Positions 1 through 12,393 of a stretch of DNA of 64,000 nt are shown here, piece after piece. The stretch's first letter is position 1. Each line of letters begins with the position of its first letter. The position numbers were made by a program, and so were the translations under genes. The DNA comes from Phallus indusiatus (lineage: Eukaryota; Basidiomycota; Agaricomycetes; Phallales; Phallaceae): assembly GCA_027605045.1 (NCBI GenBank), contig JAQFWX010000008.1, positions 1,178,001-1,242,000 on the forward strand, read 5' to 3'. The notes beneath the pieces were generated by a model. The model saw nothing but the letters and a program-made list of their open reading frames with translations. It was not told the DNA's origin and did not search any database.

Positions 1-1171
1 GCACACTCTTAAAAAGATGGTGGGAAGATGCAAAGGGCAGGGAGAGGAGAGAAGGAAACTAGGTGTGGTATCGTTTCGTTTAAATGGGCTTCTTGATGTA
101 TTTTAGGAGATTTTTCCAAATCTCCTTTATACCATCATGACAGGGCTTTGCGTTTAGAGTATGTCCAATCACTGGCGTCAGGAGAGAGAAGGAGATAATT
201 TAGGCCTAGGCTTCAACTAGCCGTGAGTACGTAATCCTGAGCATGTGAATTTCGTCTTGTCGAGTCAACAATGAACTACTCAATGACCTGGACGTACTTC
301 ATGCACTCTTGATTAAACATCGCTATGGGTGCTCTGATGCTCATCTGACTCGAATTAGCTGATTCTCTGTTCCGGAGCCGTTGGCACACATTGTGTCTAT
401 CAGGGACCACTGCAACAAGTTTTGGTTTTGCCTCAGGCTATACAAAACTGGAGTCATTTGAAATATATTAGCTTTTTTTCATAGAGTTCATCAACACCGG
501 CGTATCTGCACAATCCCCGTCAATATGTAACGCTGGCAATTGATCAATGATCTTCTTTCATCATTCCGAACAATCTTGACCAACCACCTACCTCCGAAAT
601 ACTCATTCTTTGGCTGCGACCAGAATCAGGCGTATAGCTCCAATATGCACAGAGTAAACGAGAATGGATTTATATTTCACAGATATCCTTCATTGCGAAC
701 CATTTCGAAGGGAGGTAGGGCAAGGCTTTGATATTGAAAGATTGACGGACCGGTTTCAAAAGCCTCCGAAGAGTACATGACCGTTCCATTTGAATCCTTC
801 ACGTTCAGGACTCCTTGTCATACAGAGCCGTCAAAGTCCAAAACGAGGGCGTTATTCAGGGTACCGCTTCCAAAAATCCAAACCTTGTAGCCAAGGGGAT
901 AAGTTTGGTAGTGATTAGTAGTCTGTACCAGTAATGTGTTGATCTGTTCTCCGAGCCTCACGATACCGGTGTGCGATTTAGAGAGAGAAAAAGACTGAAG
1001 GATATAAATGTTGCGCAAAGCTGATTATCTCAAAACCAAGTCCACTACCAAGGGAGTCACGCATTATTAATGGTTCGTAGGATTTGAAGGTGTATTTTAA
1101 GGTCATAGGAAAGGGACATGATATGTGTATATAGATGTTGACCGGGACCGGTAGATCCGGCGACTATTGCA
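1..1171. other. No clear gene; degenerate coding-like stretch on minus strand
   Basis: I recognise no complete gene here. On the minus strand at about 540-1020 there are short open stretches with protein-like composition, for example GYKVWIFGSGTLNNALVLDF near 830-900 and GVLNVKDSNGTVMYSSEAF near 760-810. They vaguely resemble beta-rich lectin-type sequence but are separated by stops and frame changes. They could be exons of a small secreted or lectin-like gene or a pseudogene remnant. The rest shows no recognisable feature. Confidence 0.25.
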
Positions 1172-2190
1172 TCACGGCTTATTAGGGCAGTACTTCCACC
1201 GTCTAAGAGGAAAGAGAATGAATTAGCAATTTTGGAGAAACTTATCTTTGAAATATGGAATGAAAAACTTACCCGCTGTGCACTGGAACGATAATATAAG
1301 GTATAACGAAATCGCGCATGAATTTGGGGAAATTAGGGGGAAAGTGAGGCTTGTATTCTGCGGGTACATTGCTAGCCAAAGAGTTCACAGTTTCCTTTTC
1401 CTGGTCTGCAGTGCGAATGATAAAACGTACCCTAATACAAACGGAAAGTGATTGACTAAACCACCTTCCTTTCTGGCTTCAATATCAAAATCGTCTGATA
1501 TGGCTTTTAATTCTGCTTCTGTGAAGACCTTCAGGTTCTCCACCGCTAAATCTTGAACCTCATGATCCAGATGTGCGAACTGACAAAGGGAAAGGGGGGC
1601 AAGGTCTATTTCGTTTCTGCTATTAAACGACATAAGCCAACTACGTACTAGAATTTCTTTGAAAGGGACCATGAATTTCCGTAGAGCAGGTGGGTCGAAT
1701 TTACTATGGTCAGCTTTCGCTTCTCTTAATATCTCAATGAATTTGTCGAGCTTCTCGTGAATCCCTTTATGCTGTTCAAGCTCTGTGGAGAAATCAACCT
1801 TCTTTTGAAGCTCGACAAACAAATATCGTTCTAGTACGCAGAATTGGAAGACCGAGGTCAGCAGCCAATATTAAACAGCAGCAGACAGAATCCCTCTGAC
1901 CTTCTAAGCCATGATGTTTAGTGACTATCTCTGTCCAGACGGTGCAGTAGCTAAGAAAATTATCAAGATCGTTCAATGGAGGATTCTCCAAATGGTCGTA
2001 AATGCTGTTAAACCCATTCTTGAGAGTTTCGTGGGCTAATAGGTAATGCAAAAAGAAGAGCAATTAGCTTTACAATGATAGCGGCTGAGGCTCCCCGGCA
2101 AGAAAGTTGTCCTTCACACTTACCGATAATCATGGCCCATTGTAGGTGTTTATAAATGTCCTTGGGAGGTCCGTATTTGTCGTCAGCCAT
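1172..2190 (-). CDS. Hemerythrin-like HHE cation-binding domain protein
   Basis: Multi-exon gene read from ATG at 2190 (MADDKYGPP...) to TGA at 1172-1174. Exon 1 ends at a GTAAGT donor near 2123, the second exon starts after CCTATTAG near 2035, the third after TACTAG near 1838, and the last after CTCTTAG near 1200. Spliced text shows the fungal HHE pattern: a helix with HETLKNGFNSIYDHL, then W-T-E-I-V-T-K-H-H-G-L-E-E, then a helix with E-L-E-Q-H, ending in FPPNFP...VPVHSG and WKYCPNKP. Hemerythrin-like domains bind a di-iron or other metal centre through such His and Glu residues; cytosolic in fungi as far as known. The expected HxxxE of the last helix reads N-S-R-N-E-I-D, so one metal ligand may be lost. 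Near 1391-1415 the frame continues only if a 25-nt GTACGT...TGCAG segment is removed, which is very short for an intron and may instead mark a frameshift. Confidence 0.7.
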
Positions 2191-2249
2191 CGTAAAAAGG
2201 CGTTCTGTCTCTGACTGAAAATGCTTCGTGAGGGCATCGCCGCCATGGT

Positions 2250-2259
2250 TTATATATAC
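2250..2259 (-). promoter_or_regulatory. TATA-like box upstream of the HHE gene
   Basis: TATATATA lies about 60 bp upstream of the HHE start codon on the minus strand. The spacing suits a core promoter, but AT runs are common and no other element is recognised. Confidence 0.3.
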
Positions 2260-2589
2260 GCTGTAAGGTCAAGGACGTGTCCTCGGAGTTATGTGTCGAT
2301 GATCTCAGATTTAGCCACGACGAGTAACGCGCGTAACGAATCATATGTAACGGCAATGGCAAAGGTCAGCCGGAGCCAACTGCTCCATTATGTGGAAATA
2401 AGCAAACATTGTGCAAGGTAACAAGACCGCTTGGCAAGTATTCCAAATAAGGTGGTTTGACCGTTCCCTAGTTGCTTGCATCCACCTTCGTGCTCAAGCC
2501 CATCTCTGTACCGCGATTGAATCGTCGGGATGGACCTATCATCATAGCATCATGTTCGACGCGTTGGCTACAATTTCAATCAACGTTTC

Positions 2590-3375
2590 TTAGAACTTCT
2601 AGACTATGATCAGTTCTGGCTGTCCTGCTTCACTCCAAGGGGCTCGTCACATCTTCGGTCGTTCAGAACTTTCTACCCGGAAACAGCACCCGGGACTGGA
2701 TGAACTCCATTCATCCAATCTGTCCTGCTACACTTGCAGGACCCTTCAATCGCATTTTCGATAGTGACGATAATGGGCAGCCCGCTCTTTCAAGTGCCGC
2801 GATGAGTTGCATTTCAGGTTTTAAAGATCCATGCGGCGACCTCTTCTACAATTCTACATACTACAGTTGCAAAATCAATACGAAGAATTGGCAAACTGAA
2901 TCGACTGACAGTGCTGACGCTTGGTGGGCACATGGCGGAAAGCCATATTCGGACGTTGTATGTGCATAACGCCTTCGTTAACGCCGATACGGGTGCATAC
3001 ACTTGTATGGCCAATGTGCGCAGAATAACGCGGAGAAAAATGGGCTGATTCAACTCGTAAGAGTCTCTTATTATGTCTCTGCACCGCTGTGGGCAATGAC
3101 TGGATATTTCAGATTCCTGAAACCAGGCGCGACGCGAATTCAGGCATCCAGCTCGATGAGAGAGAGGCATACGTATCTTCCTTCGTTCAAGAACGCGAAT
3201 GGAGTTCAATTTTGTTGATCAATGCAGCACATCTGGGATATCTGGTGTCGGTCGATCCGAAAGGCGTTCAGGCTAAGATGGTGGCTGTGCTTGACAAATT
3301 GTGAGGCGATTGGCAGACTTCTCTGTGGAGGGTTCAAGGTTCACGGCAGCGGTGGAACCACGGGCTATGAGAAGA
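2590..3375 (+). pseudogene. GH30-type glycoside hydrolase fragment, copy 1
   Basis: Plus-strand coding-like pieces in shifting frames: CGDLFYNSTYYSCKINTKNW and QTESTDSADAWWA (2840-2930), then YVHNAFVNADTGAYTC after a frame change (2958-3005), QNNAEKNGLIQLV (3017-3060) and a C-terminal part with LWAM-GYFRF-KPGA (3088-3130) and ILLINAAHLGYLVSVDPKGV (3212-3271). Family GH30 (beta-1,6-glucanase/galactanase/xylanase group) has the same order: W-TE, nadasaY, RLWA...SRFIRPGA, then a beta-sandwich. Catalytic activity is unlikely because of frameshifts and the missing N-terminal half. The 2200-2590 stretch upstream holds no recognised gene but is shared with 48970-49560. Confidence 0.6.
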
Positions 3376-3543
3376 CTCTTCCTACAATGATTTAATTGAT
3401 AAGATAAAACATACATGTATTAAGACAAAATTAAAAGAGATAATTCCGGGTAGGCATAACAACCAAATAAAGACAAATTGAACTAGTAGTGAATGTCACT
3501 CCAGCGATTGTAAACTCGTAAAATCTGATGTTAGTGAAAAGTG

Positions 3544-6436
3544 TTACTCAGTCTCATGAGCGTCGACTGATCCGCACTCTGCTTCATCGCTCGCTCCGTC
3601 CTCTACTTCAACATCCACTGCTTCACCCTCTGCTGTATGATAAGACTTGGAGCTATCAGAATCTTGATCAGAATCTTGCGAAAAAGTGAGAAATTGATGC
3701 ATCAGTTACGATTCAATTAGGCTCACCGTCGGATACATCGCCTGGTTCAGGTTGAATAGGACATATTAACGGAAGACCTGAGATACGAGCAGCTTCATCG
3801 CTGTTTGGATCGATGCCCAACACAGCGTGAGCCTCCTGGATATACTCAAACCCTCCATAACCAATATTAAGCACACGGAGGGTTCGACGAGTTTGGACTC
3901 GGAATGAATTTGAATCGAAACCGAGGGTATCCATATCATCAGAACAATATAGTCTTTCAGATCCCGAAGAATAAAGAGACCAGTATGTATCCAGCGTTTC
4001 ATCGTGTACCGCCGGTTTCGAAATAAAGAAGTATAACTGTTTATACTCAAAAGTTCCAACCGAACACCTGAGCCTGGAAGGAATCTGAATGTCCCACGAG
4101 AATCCAGTAACTACATTGACCGTATGTTTGATTAAATCATCCATACAATGACATGTTAGTAGTGGAATTGGCGTACCAACGCAAACATCACAAGACTCAT
4201 GCAATCCATCGGTTCTTGCAAGTAAGCAGCCAATTTGACTAACATATGCACGAGCCAATCGTTCCCAGGAAGCATAACCGGACCATTCAACATCACATTC
4301 AACCACCACTGTCTGGAGATCGTCGGTTGTCGAAATGTCTGCTGTATCTACAGGAACGCGAATCCTGAAAACATTCAAGCCATATTCAGTGCCGCTCCAT
4401 GATGGGAAATGTGTTATACCTGAAATGTTCACCACAATCTTCGATACCCAATTTTGTATGCAGTATAACATCACGAACAAACCAGTTCAATAATGATGGT
4501 CCTTTGCATGGAATAAACCCTAACACGGTTGCATTCGAAGCGTCAAGTGTATTGTTGTGTCGATCGGCTAATAAAATGTCACCGGTGTAGACAGAATTTG
4601 CTGGTGCGGAGACGTCCTTCCATATAAAGACATCTATAGCACCATAGAGATCCCATAAGAAAGAGGGGTCCAAAGGAACATTCGACCTTGGGGACGAACG
4701 CAGCATGTCTACTCTTTCCATAATCTTGGTCATCTCCTCTCCAGACAAAGCGCCAATGCGCACCCTCTGCCACTGAGTAGCAGGAACGGCTTGTAGAATA
4801 TTCGGCGACCATTCCTGATTTCGAAGAATGAATTCACAATAATAATTTTTCATGCGTTTGAGGATGAGAAAAATGAACTAACAAATACGACAAGCCCGCG
4901 TCCGTCTAGAACGTTCACATAAATAGAGGCAAGATATCCATCCTCATGGTCTTTGAAACTGATAAAATTTTGAGAGAATCCCAGGTCCCACCAAGATATA
5001 ATGGCATGGTGAGATATATCCTTTGCCACGTAGTCACGGCCATCCTGTAAGCAGAAGGCAAACGGTGAGATACAAACAATTGGCGGAATTGTAATCGGTT
5101 CTCACAAAAAAAGACGACCACTGAGATGTATTTGAGGAAGAAATTTCATCAAATATTGTGGCAGCTTACTGCATAGCCCAAATCTATGTGCCAGCCTAAT
5201 ACATCACTGAATCTTGGATTGAATTGTTCAAATGGAATACACCACGCTATATACATAAATCGTAAGTGTTGATTTCATTTCATGAAGTGACATAAACGAA
5301 CAATTGTGTGTAAAGACAAGGCCGAGGCTTTCTTTTGACTTGATTATCCCGAATAGCTGCAACACATTTCGATGTCTTGCATGAAGGATGAGCTACCGTT
5401 GATAATTATTTCACAAGAGAAGAGTGTATTACCGATATCCCAAATACCATTCCTTTTCTTTTTCAAATTTCTGTTTAAAGTATAAGAATATAGCGAAAAA
5501 ATAGCTGTATTTTTGTGTGACGCACGGAAATAGCATCCCGACCTTTGTAGACACGGACCATCCGTGTTTGACTCTCTTGTTTCCATTGGACTTTCCAGTG
5601 TTCGACTTGTCCATTAGAGCTATAATCAAGCACATTTAGATCACAAAGTCTGATTTTTTCGAACTAGCTATTTTCAGGAGACTTCAGAACGCGAACGAGC
5701 AATTCGACTTACATGAGAGTCTATAGGCTCGTCTGTGTTGCTGCCTACATGGAAACGTATCACACCCCTGAGCTTGATATAGGACCGGAATGAAACCAAA
5801 ATATGCGTTAAAATATATTCGTGCGCACCACAAGATTAATCCGAAATTCTTCTATCTGACTTTGATATCGTGCCAATGAATTTTTTTCACGATCAGCCGT
5901 GAAATATTTCCTAAGGAGTTTCGATTTATACGGTTTATTGAATGACTGGAGATCATTCGAGATGTTTTGTAAGCATCTATTAAAGTGGATTCAGACTTGT
6001 AAGTATCTTATATGAGCAGAATTGCATACTGGTAAAATTCTTCACAACCTTTCTCAAAGCTGTTGAAAGAGTCGGATGCGATATCATGGTTCTTCTTGGC
6101 CTCCTCATGGAGTATTTGGAGAATAGTCGTGATTTTGATTGTCAGAGTCTTATAATCGTCTTGGTTTTGTTGCATTTGCTGATTTTCTATCAGTACTCAC
6201 GAGTCGAGATCCAATGACTGACTCACTTGGACAGGCTTTAATAGAACCTTGACTAGCTCCGCTGCACCTTTTAGATATGGGAATGGTAGGAGACCCCCTA
6301 CCACACTAGCTAATTCAGCAGCCCGGAATGCGTTAGATACCCAGTCAATTTCGCTCTGCATAACAGATACTGCGGTCGAAACTGATGGTTCGTGTTCATT
6401 CTGAAGGATAGGAGACCTCTTCTTCTTCAAAACCAT
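3544..6436 (-). CDS. Repeated fungal kinase-like (pseudokinase) protein, copy A
   Basis: Multi-exon gene with starting ATG at 6436 and stop at 3544-3546. Exon 1 (6227-6436) encodes a basic start and amphipathic helices with GGLLPFPYLKGAAELVKVLL; exon 2 (6030-6178), exon 3 (5829-5976) and exon 4 (5713-5772) continue a helical region. Exon 5 (from 5663) has a beta-rich piece with MVRVYKGRDA, followed by RHRNVLQLFGI, as in the alphaC/beta4 part of a kinase N-lobe; HRD and DFG are not seen. Exons around 3713-5060 encode IPPIVCISPFAFCLQ, EWSPNILQAVPATQWQ and a C-terminal domain with DTYWSLYSSGSERL, LGF and EAHAVLGIDPNSDEAARI. The last exon is an acidic Ser/Asp/Glu tail. The C-terminal pattern (YWSLDPSG-ERL, LGF, FDPxSxxxAR) is a large repeated Agaricomycete family of unknown role. 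All junctions I tested keep frame, so it may be functional. A helical-bundle plus pseudokinase layout recalls MLKL-type proteins, which is inference. Confidence 0.7.
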
Positions 6437-8358
6437 AGCTGGAGATAGATTGTGAGTATGGGGTGAATCGATTCGCGTCGATTATGTCGATTATTTATGT
6501 GTCAAACGTCACGGTGCGCTTGTCCTATGCCTGTCAAGAAGCTTCATGCTTCCCGTGCTGCCTCTGGGAATGACAGCAAATGCTGAGTGAAAGTAACTGC
6601 ACTGCATCAAATGCGCAGGTGTCCACGAACTGGACCGCATTTGATTTTCCAAGCAAATGGTCAAAGGTTTCTTGAACAGCACCTAACAGCACAGCGTCCT
6701 TTACGGGCGCCAGAATTCATTCGAGTCCTGTTCGTCATTCGTATCATTCCAGCCCTCGGCACCATAACTCTGAAGCATGACCCACCCTAAATCCGCCAGT
6801 CCTCAACCTTTTCTTCATTTTAACTTCCACACGATTTACCTGACGCGTCAGCTTCATCATCGCTCGTAATATCCTCGAATTGGCTGTAGAACCAATCGGC
6901 ATACTCGAGTCAAGCTGACGAATTCCTGCTGAGGCAGTGTCGAGGTTGCTCTATATGAAGAGATAGCATCATTTAGGAGGGCACAGCAACAACCACTCAT
7001 CATTTCATTTCGGTAGCTGAACTGCTTGCACAGGTTTCAGGAGAGTCCCTGGAGATATGGGAATGACAGATGCCCCCCCGCTGCATTAACCGATTCAGCG
7101 AATTTGATACTGTATAATACTATGTTCCTGGGGTTATAAGGTCTTCCACTTGTGTATGTGAATTGTTACACTGATTATAGGACAAATTGATCCATTCACA
7201 TCGACCTTTTGCAAGCATCAAACATGCGTCAAGCGCTTTTCCTTAGGCTATGCCTCTCTCGAGGAGTTTTGTGCATCGTCTCTGAGAAGGTGGATACGTG
7301 GAAGGGCAATCGGTGCTACACTGTGCTACACAGAAGTGGCTGCATTGCGTCGAAATGCCCGCTTGCGCAGTCTTCCAGCCGCTTTCCGAGTTAATGCAAG
7401 ACCCTCGCATTATGCAGCTTCTTGGGTCAGAACGATCTCTGGGTAATTATTCGTGATGAGGTCCGTGACCTCATCGCTCGGGTGAGATATTTGTCAAGAA
7501 AACCCTCACGAACCCGCGCATACAATCGTTTCCAACAGTTTGATATCGTCTTTAGTATTTCGCCGTTTCGCAAGTTTAACAGCCCGTTTACTTCATTAAC
7601 TACATCGCATACCGTTCTTCTCGCCTGGTCTTTTTGTGCAGTTCTCGTTTCGTTTCGGCTGGTCTTCCTTGGTCTCATTTGCCATTCCTCTTTTTGTCGG
7701 TTTTTGCTGGTATCCGTTGGTCTTTCGTTGATCTCTCGTGTCTCTGGTCTCTGTTGGTCTTTCATTGGTCCTTGTTGGTCCTCTTTCGTGTTCGTTTCAT
7801 GAGCACTAGTAGCCTATTGGCGTTTCCTGCGCCGTAACACCAACTCGCCAGATTCATTTTCATCCCCGAGCGGTTTTAATTAACTCTTTCTCGATTTCCT
7901 TGAAGAAGAGTCTTCTCTTTTATCAGTACTAATCAACAACGGAAGATCTGTTGGGTAGGGTCACTTTATTTTTCACCATTGTTCGGCATCGTTTGTGAAA
8001 GAATAGAAAATTCGTCTCCAGTGCTTGAAATTCCTTAGCGGGGTTCAAGATATTACAGCGTTTACTATTACGCTTTGCGTCCCCGTCCGATTCAACTACA
8101 AGATTCGTGAAATGTTTGTAAATGTACTGGCTTTGGGACGACGTTCCCAGTTCCCCGGCACCAACCCCAAAAATGAGTCCATCCGTCTCTGCATTGTCGC
8201 CTCCGTTCCTTTAACTGACAAAGGTCTCTTAGTCGTCCAACTCACTCGTAGAGAAAGAGGTGACGCGCGTAATAGGACAATAGAAAGTAATGTCAAACGA
8301 TATGACCATAATCATATGTTTGTTGATGATACACACTGTATTGTTGACAATATATAAA
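6437..8358. other. Intergenic spacer type I, copy 1
   Basis: Promoter side of kinase-like gene A and 3' side of the BRAP2-like pseudogene. No gene is recognised. Open stretches such as 7422-7802 are rich in Ser/Phe/Leu and lie in pyrimidine-rich low-complexity text, and they are not kept open in the sister copy at 53354-55226. Notable only as duplicated sequence. Confidence 0.6.
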
Positions 8359-9990
8359 TTACGTGTTTCTACTAGTCTTCTTCTTAGTCTTCGCAATATT
8401 CTCGCTCTCACGAATCTCTAAAGATCCACCAGCCGCCTCCTACAGCACACTACCATTACTCTTTCCGTCGCCATGATATCCAGCAGCAGCAGAAATCCTT
8501 TCCTTCACATCCAAATCTGCTCCTCCAGCTTACCAACTCTCATCTCAGTCTTCTTTTCTCTCCACCTCAGGAATCTCCGCCTTTCTGGCTTCACTTTCTT
8601 CAAATTCTTCCTTCAACTCCCTCTCCAACGTTCTCGCAACCTCCACAAACTTTTTACATCGCTCCTCGATCCTCGTTTTTCTCGTGCTACCATCTTACAA
8701 CCTGCTCTTCCTCTTCCTCCTTCAGCCGATTGATCTCATCCCCTGTCAAACTCCTTTTGAGCCATCAACTCCTTCTCAAGTACATTAATCTGATTCTGCG
8801 TGGGTATGAGCATATTCTCCAAATGGCTCTTTTCGCTGCTCATAATAATCCCGCTGCGAATCCAACTGCGGCGTGGGCAGGTACGAGTACTAGTGCTCAA
8901 TTCCAATCGCTTCCATCTTCTCCGCGTGCATCGAATCAACAGACGTGGGACCTAACCTCAATCCATCCGCATCACTCCCAATCGTGTTTGAAACGGCAAA
9001 AGCAGAAGGCAACTCGACAAGTTTCCCATCCGCCTTATTCTGAATTAACCGATGCACATACCCGTCACCCGCGTAATCCCAACCTCGGCGTTCGCTGTGT
9101 TTTCAAGCTCGAGGGAGTACAAATGCATCGGCATCGTCAGCTCGTAGTGCACGTGCGCGTGGGCTCGACCGTGTCGTCCACAGCCCGTGTTCCCGCACAT
9201 CAGACAAATCCAGAGATTAGACGTCGAATAACAGTCAAAGCGGACGGATAGAGAAGGTCCGTTTGCGAGTCAACAGCCGCAGTGGTAGATGCCAGTTAGA
9301 CTGTGACGTTGTGCTGTTGGTGTCATGCGCCGGAAGACGCGTTTGAAAATACTGGTACACTAAACATCTGTAGGCCAATACGGAAACTTGGGTCGGCAGG
9401 TCGGGGTAAGGGGTAAGGTATGTGTGACCTGCTCTCTCCCCACTTGGTTAAATATACAATGAAAAGTATGCGAACACGGGTATGGCTACAAGTCCTGCAA
9501 CGGACGTGCCCATCAGTTCACAAATTGGACAATTGGGAGCTCATGTAAATTGCTCTGAGCAGCGGCTAGACGGGATATAGCGAGAGACGTGGCATCGTTT
9601 AATTCAATTTCGATGGATTTCACATTGACTATGTACGTGACATATCTTACTAGGCTTTGAAAGCGCATATAAGTGTTTTGAACTCGTTCAACTGAATTGT
9701 TTATGTATGGACACACATACCTCTAAGATCTAAGACGTTGAACGGACGGCCCATTGTATTCTTGTGAAAAGAGCACGGCGTCGTCCCTAGATCTGAACTT
9801 CAGCAATATTGAGCGATTTGGCGACGAACCGCTAAAAACGGGACAAACCGTTGATCAAGAAAAGAGTTGGATGAATTGTGAATCACCGAATCATCCTCAA
9901 ATGTCGTTCCATCTTTTGAATCTTCCACCTTGACGACGCCATTTAATTTCAGTGGAGTTTCAAATTTGTTAGAGAAGAGTAGGTGTTTTT
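8359..9990 (-). pseudogene. BRAP2/ETP1-like RING and ZnF-UBP protein pseudogene, copy 1
   Basis: Minus-strand remnants follow the order of BRAP2/ETP1 (an E3-like Ras/stress regulator with BRAP2 domain, RING, ZnF-UBP and coiled coil): LKFRSRDDAVLFSQEYNG near 9750-9800; a RING start near 9500-9570 where CPICELMGTS is out of frame with the preceding ATAQSNLHEL-like text; LICG-NTGCG-like and [24 protein letters not shown] ZnF-UBP text near 8970-9210; coiled-coil and a Lys/Ser-rich tail ending KTKKKTSRNT with stop at 8359. Frameshifts in the RING and UBP parts make it a pseudogene. Divergently arranged with the actin-like fragment at 10951. Confidence 0.6.
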
Positions 9991-10950
9991 ATCTTCCTCC
10001 TCCTCTCCTCCTCTCCGGTCGTGATCGTTTACAAAAATCACGATGTCTTGATTATAATTGTGAATGTGTCAATAGATGTGCACAACGCCTTCGGGTAAAA
10101 TGTGCTTCTTTGTGAGAGGATATGCGTTTTGGAAGGTTGGTGACCCGGGTTTATCTGTGCTCCTTACAACAGATTTATTCTTCTCTACGGGAAAGTAGCA
10201 TTAGATGCTTGAAGAGAAGTAAAGTTTAAAAACCTACGATAAAGCTTAGAAACAGAAGCCTGAGTATTCTCCTGTTCCATTAATGAATCAGACTCGTACG
10301 CTCAGGCTCTTCCGAATACAGGCAATCAATAACAATACTCCCGAACCTCCAATTGTTCGTCGTCTTTCCGTTGTTGTTGAAATCGGGGCGGTGCGAGAGT
10401 AGTTTTCAAATGGTTTTTTGAGCCAATGAGGACTCGGGAAAGTAGTATGATGTGTGTGGTAGTAGGCCTTTAGTCAATCGGAATCGAGGGCTATAACCGT
10501 TCATGACATCTTGGGAAAGGAAGACGGTAAGAGGGAAAAGGTACTGCGCGTATTCGTCGTTTTGGTGGCGCTGGTGAATAGATCGATGGCGCGAAGCGGC
10601 AGGCTGCAGTGAATTCACCATTAGAGTAACAGAGAAACAGCCAATATCGTCAGTGTGTGGGCGTGTGTGGGCGTGGGTCTGTCTATTGTCTGCTTTTCGG
10701 GAGTCCAGTGTTATCGTCATCGAGTCCAGGAGATGATATATTCGCGCAGGTATCGGTGCCATCAATCACGTAAACGATATTCGGATACAATTCCTATCTC
10801 TGTAACCCGAATCTCAACATTAACACGCAAACGATGCTCAGTGACTTTCTCCACGTTCCACCAATCGTACGTATACCGTACTCTTTTTTTCCTTTCCCTT
10901 GCGCTTAAGACAGCGAGATAACAGGAGGTGCAGCACGCGTTGGACTACAC
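9991..10950. other. Region between BRAP2-like and actin-like pseudogenes, copy 1
   Basis: Probably the former 5' exons and shared promoter of the two divergent genes. Contains a polypyrimidine CCTCCTCCTC stretch near 10000 and short open stretches on both strands (for example minus 10406-10765) that I cannot tie to a family. Nearly identical to 56770-57700. Confidence 0.45.
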
Positions 10951-11365
10951 AAAACACCCTCAACATCCAGGATGGAAAATCTTCTATGAAAACAGCTGTT
11001 CCCAGTTCCGCTAAACGCATTAGTCGTTCTCGTAAACCACGCAGTCCCGTGCCGAGTACAAAGGTGTCCAGCAATTAGATGATACACTTGCATCTGGCGG
11101 AAATGTTGAAATATATTGGCCGTTGAGATGATATCCGTTGCTGGTCGCAGATTGAGGCACTTTGGTGAGTATTAACGTTGACGCGTTGACGGTTTGTAAA
11201 GGCTAGCCTCTGATGGTCATGTTTCTTCCAGAATATACATCTTGTTCACGCGTCTAGGCCTTCACCGTATTAGTAAACAGAACGAATCACCCGAAACATT
11301 TTGTGTTTCATGCTACCCACACTCAACATCAGAATTACTAGCGCAGCTATTTTTCGCCCCAGCCC
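10951..11365 (+). pseudogene. Actin-like (ARP9-type) fragment, copy 1
   Basis: Plus-strand text VPSSAKRISRSRKP (about 10990-11040), then GGNVEIYWPL and DDIRCWSQIEALW ending at a GTGAGT donor near 11165, then after a TTCCAG acceptor at 11231 a piece with KYILFTRLGLHR and SELLAQLFF ending at 11353. The full-length relative at 19170-20676 continues SELLAQLFFQWFNVAAF, as in actin-related proteins of the ARP9 type (chromatin-remodelling subunits). Here the gene stops after LLAQLFF and GH30-like text follows, so this is a truncated chimera. Confidence 0.5.
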
Positions 11366-12235
11366 CACGGGCCGATGCCTGGTCTCCCGAAGGCCTTCGG
11401 TGCTGAGACAGGGAAGGCGGCTCCTTGTACAATGTACGAAGCACAAATCTCCTTTCCAGCGACTGATAGCAAGCCTACACGATCTACGTTGTGCAATACG
11501 TTCCCTCCTACGAAGAACGAGGCATCAACATTTATACCATCACGGGAGAAACTAGTAACGAACCCGCTAACGCTATCGCATATGCATGTATACTTTCCGA
11601 TGGCTTCGGCTCCTCGAGATTCTACCCCCCACATCCTCGGACGTTAATGTCCCCTGCTGCCATTAGACCGGTTCCAGACAAGGTGAGCAGAAACCAACTA
11701 TCTGAACAATACTGAATGTTTATGCGTATCACAGCTACCAATCCGATCCCAAGATGCCTTTCAATACCGCAAACAATTGGCAAACTGAGTGGGCTGACGA
11801 TGACAACGCTGGGATTCTTAATTGAAACGTCTTTGGAATCGTTGGGGCCATAATTGGGTGCTGCATATGCATAACACCTTTGTCAACAGGTGTACAGTTG
11901 TACCTTGGCAATGTGTGCAGAATAACATGAAGGATAGTGGCTGATTTAATTCACAGGGTCTGTTTGCGCGGCTGTGGGCAATGACCGGATATTTCAGGTT
12001 CGTCAAATCAGGTGCGAGACGAATTCAAGCAACTAGCTCGGCGGGAAAATTGTATGTATGCATTCAAGAACGTGAATAGGACCGTTTCGTTTCTGGTTAT
12101 CAATGAAGCGCACGCATCTTAGGTATCGGGTGTCGACTTGAAGCTGGCTAATTGCTAGACTTTTCTGTACCGGGTTCGAGGTTCATGGCGACGGTCAGCC
12201 GGTCTATGAAGATAAGCTTTTCTAAATAATGAATT
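11366..12235 (+). pseudogene. GH30-type glycoside hydrolase fragment, copy 2
   Basis: Text joined directly to the actin-like fragment: YVPSYEERGINIYTITGE (11500-11560), as in the GH30 strand that ends in the acid/base motif QNEP (here SNEPANAIAYACILSDG); a GTGAGC...CACAG intron near 11682-11734; then NWQTEWADDDNAG; then HNTFVN, RLWAMTGYFRFVKSGARRI near 11965-12020. Several stops and frame changes. The catalytic surroundings are therefore broken. Confidence 0.6.
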
Positions 12236-12393
12236 GATAGGATAAAACATACATTTATGTATTTAAATTACATGGAGAGATATTATGAGATGCGAGGAAA
12301 ACACCAAATATTTAAAGAGAAACCCGAACTAGTCTTGAATGTGACTGCAGTGATTATAAACGCTCCGTAAAACCTGGTATTAGATGAAAAGCG

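Noticed and set aside
2814..3209. Minus-strand 131-codon frame conserved at 58693-59094
   Set aside because: Lies antisense to the GH30-like segments; conservation is explained by the duplication and codon bias of the opposite strand.
7422..7802. 126-codon plus-strand and 112-codon minus-strand frames
   Set aside because: Low-complexity pyrimidine-rich DNA; frames are not preserved in the sister copy near 54300-54650 and no family is recognised.
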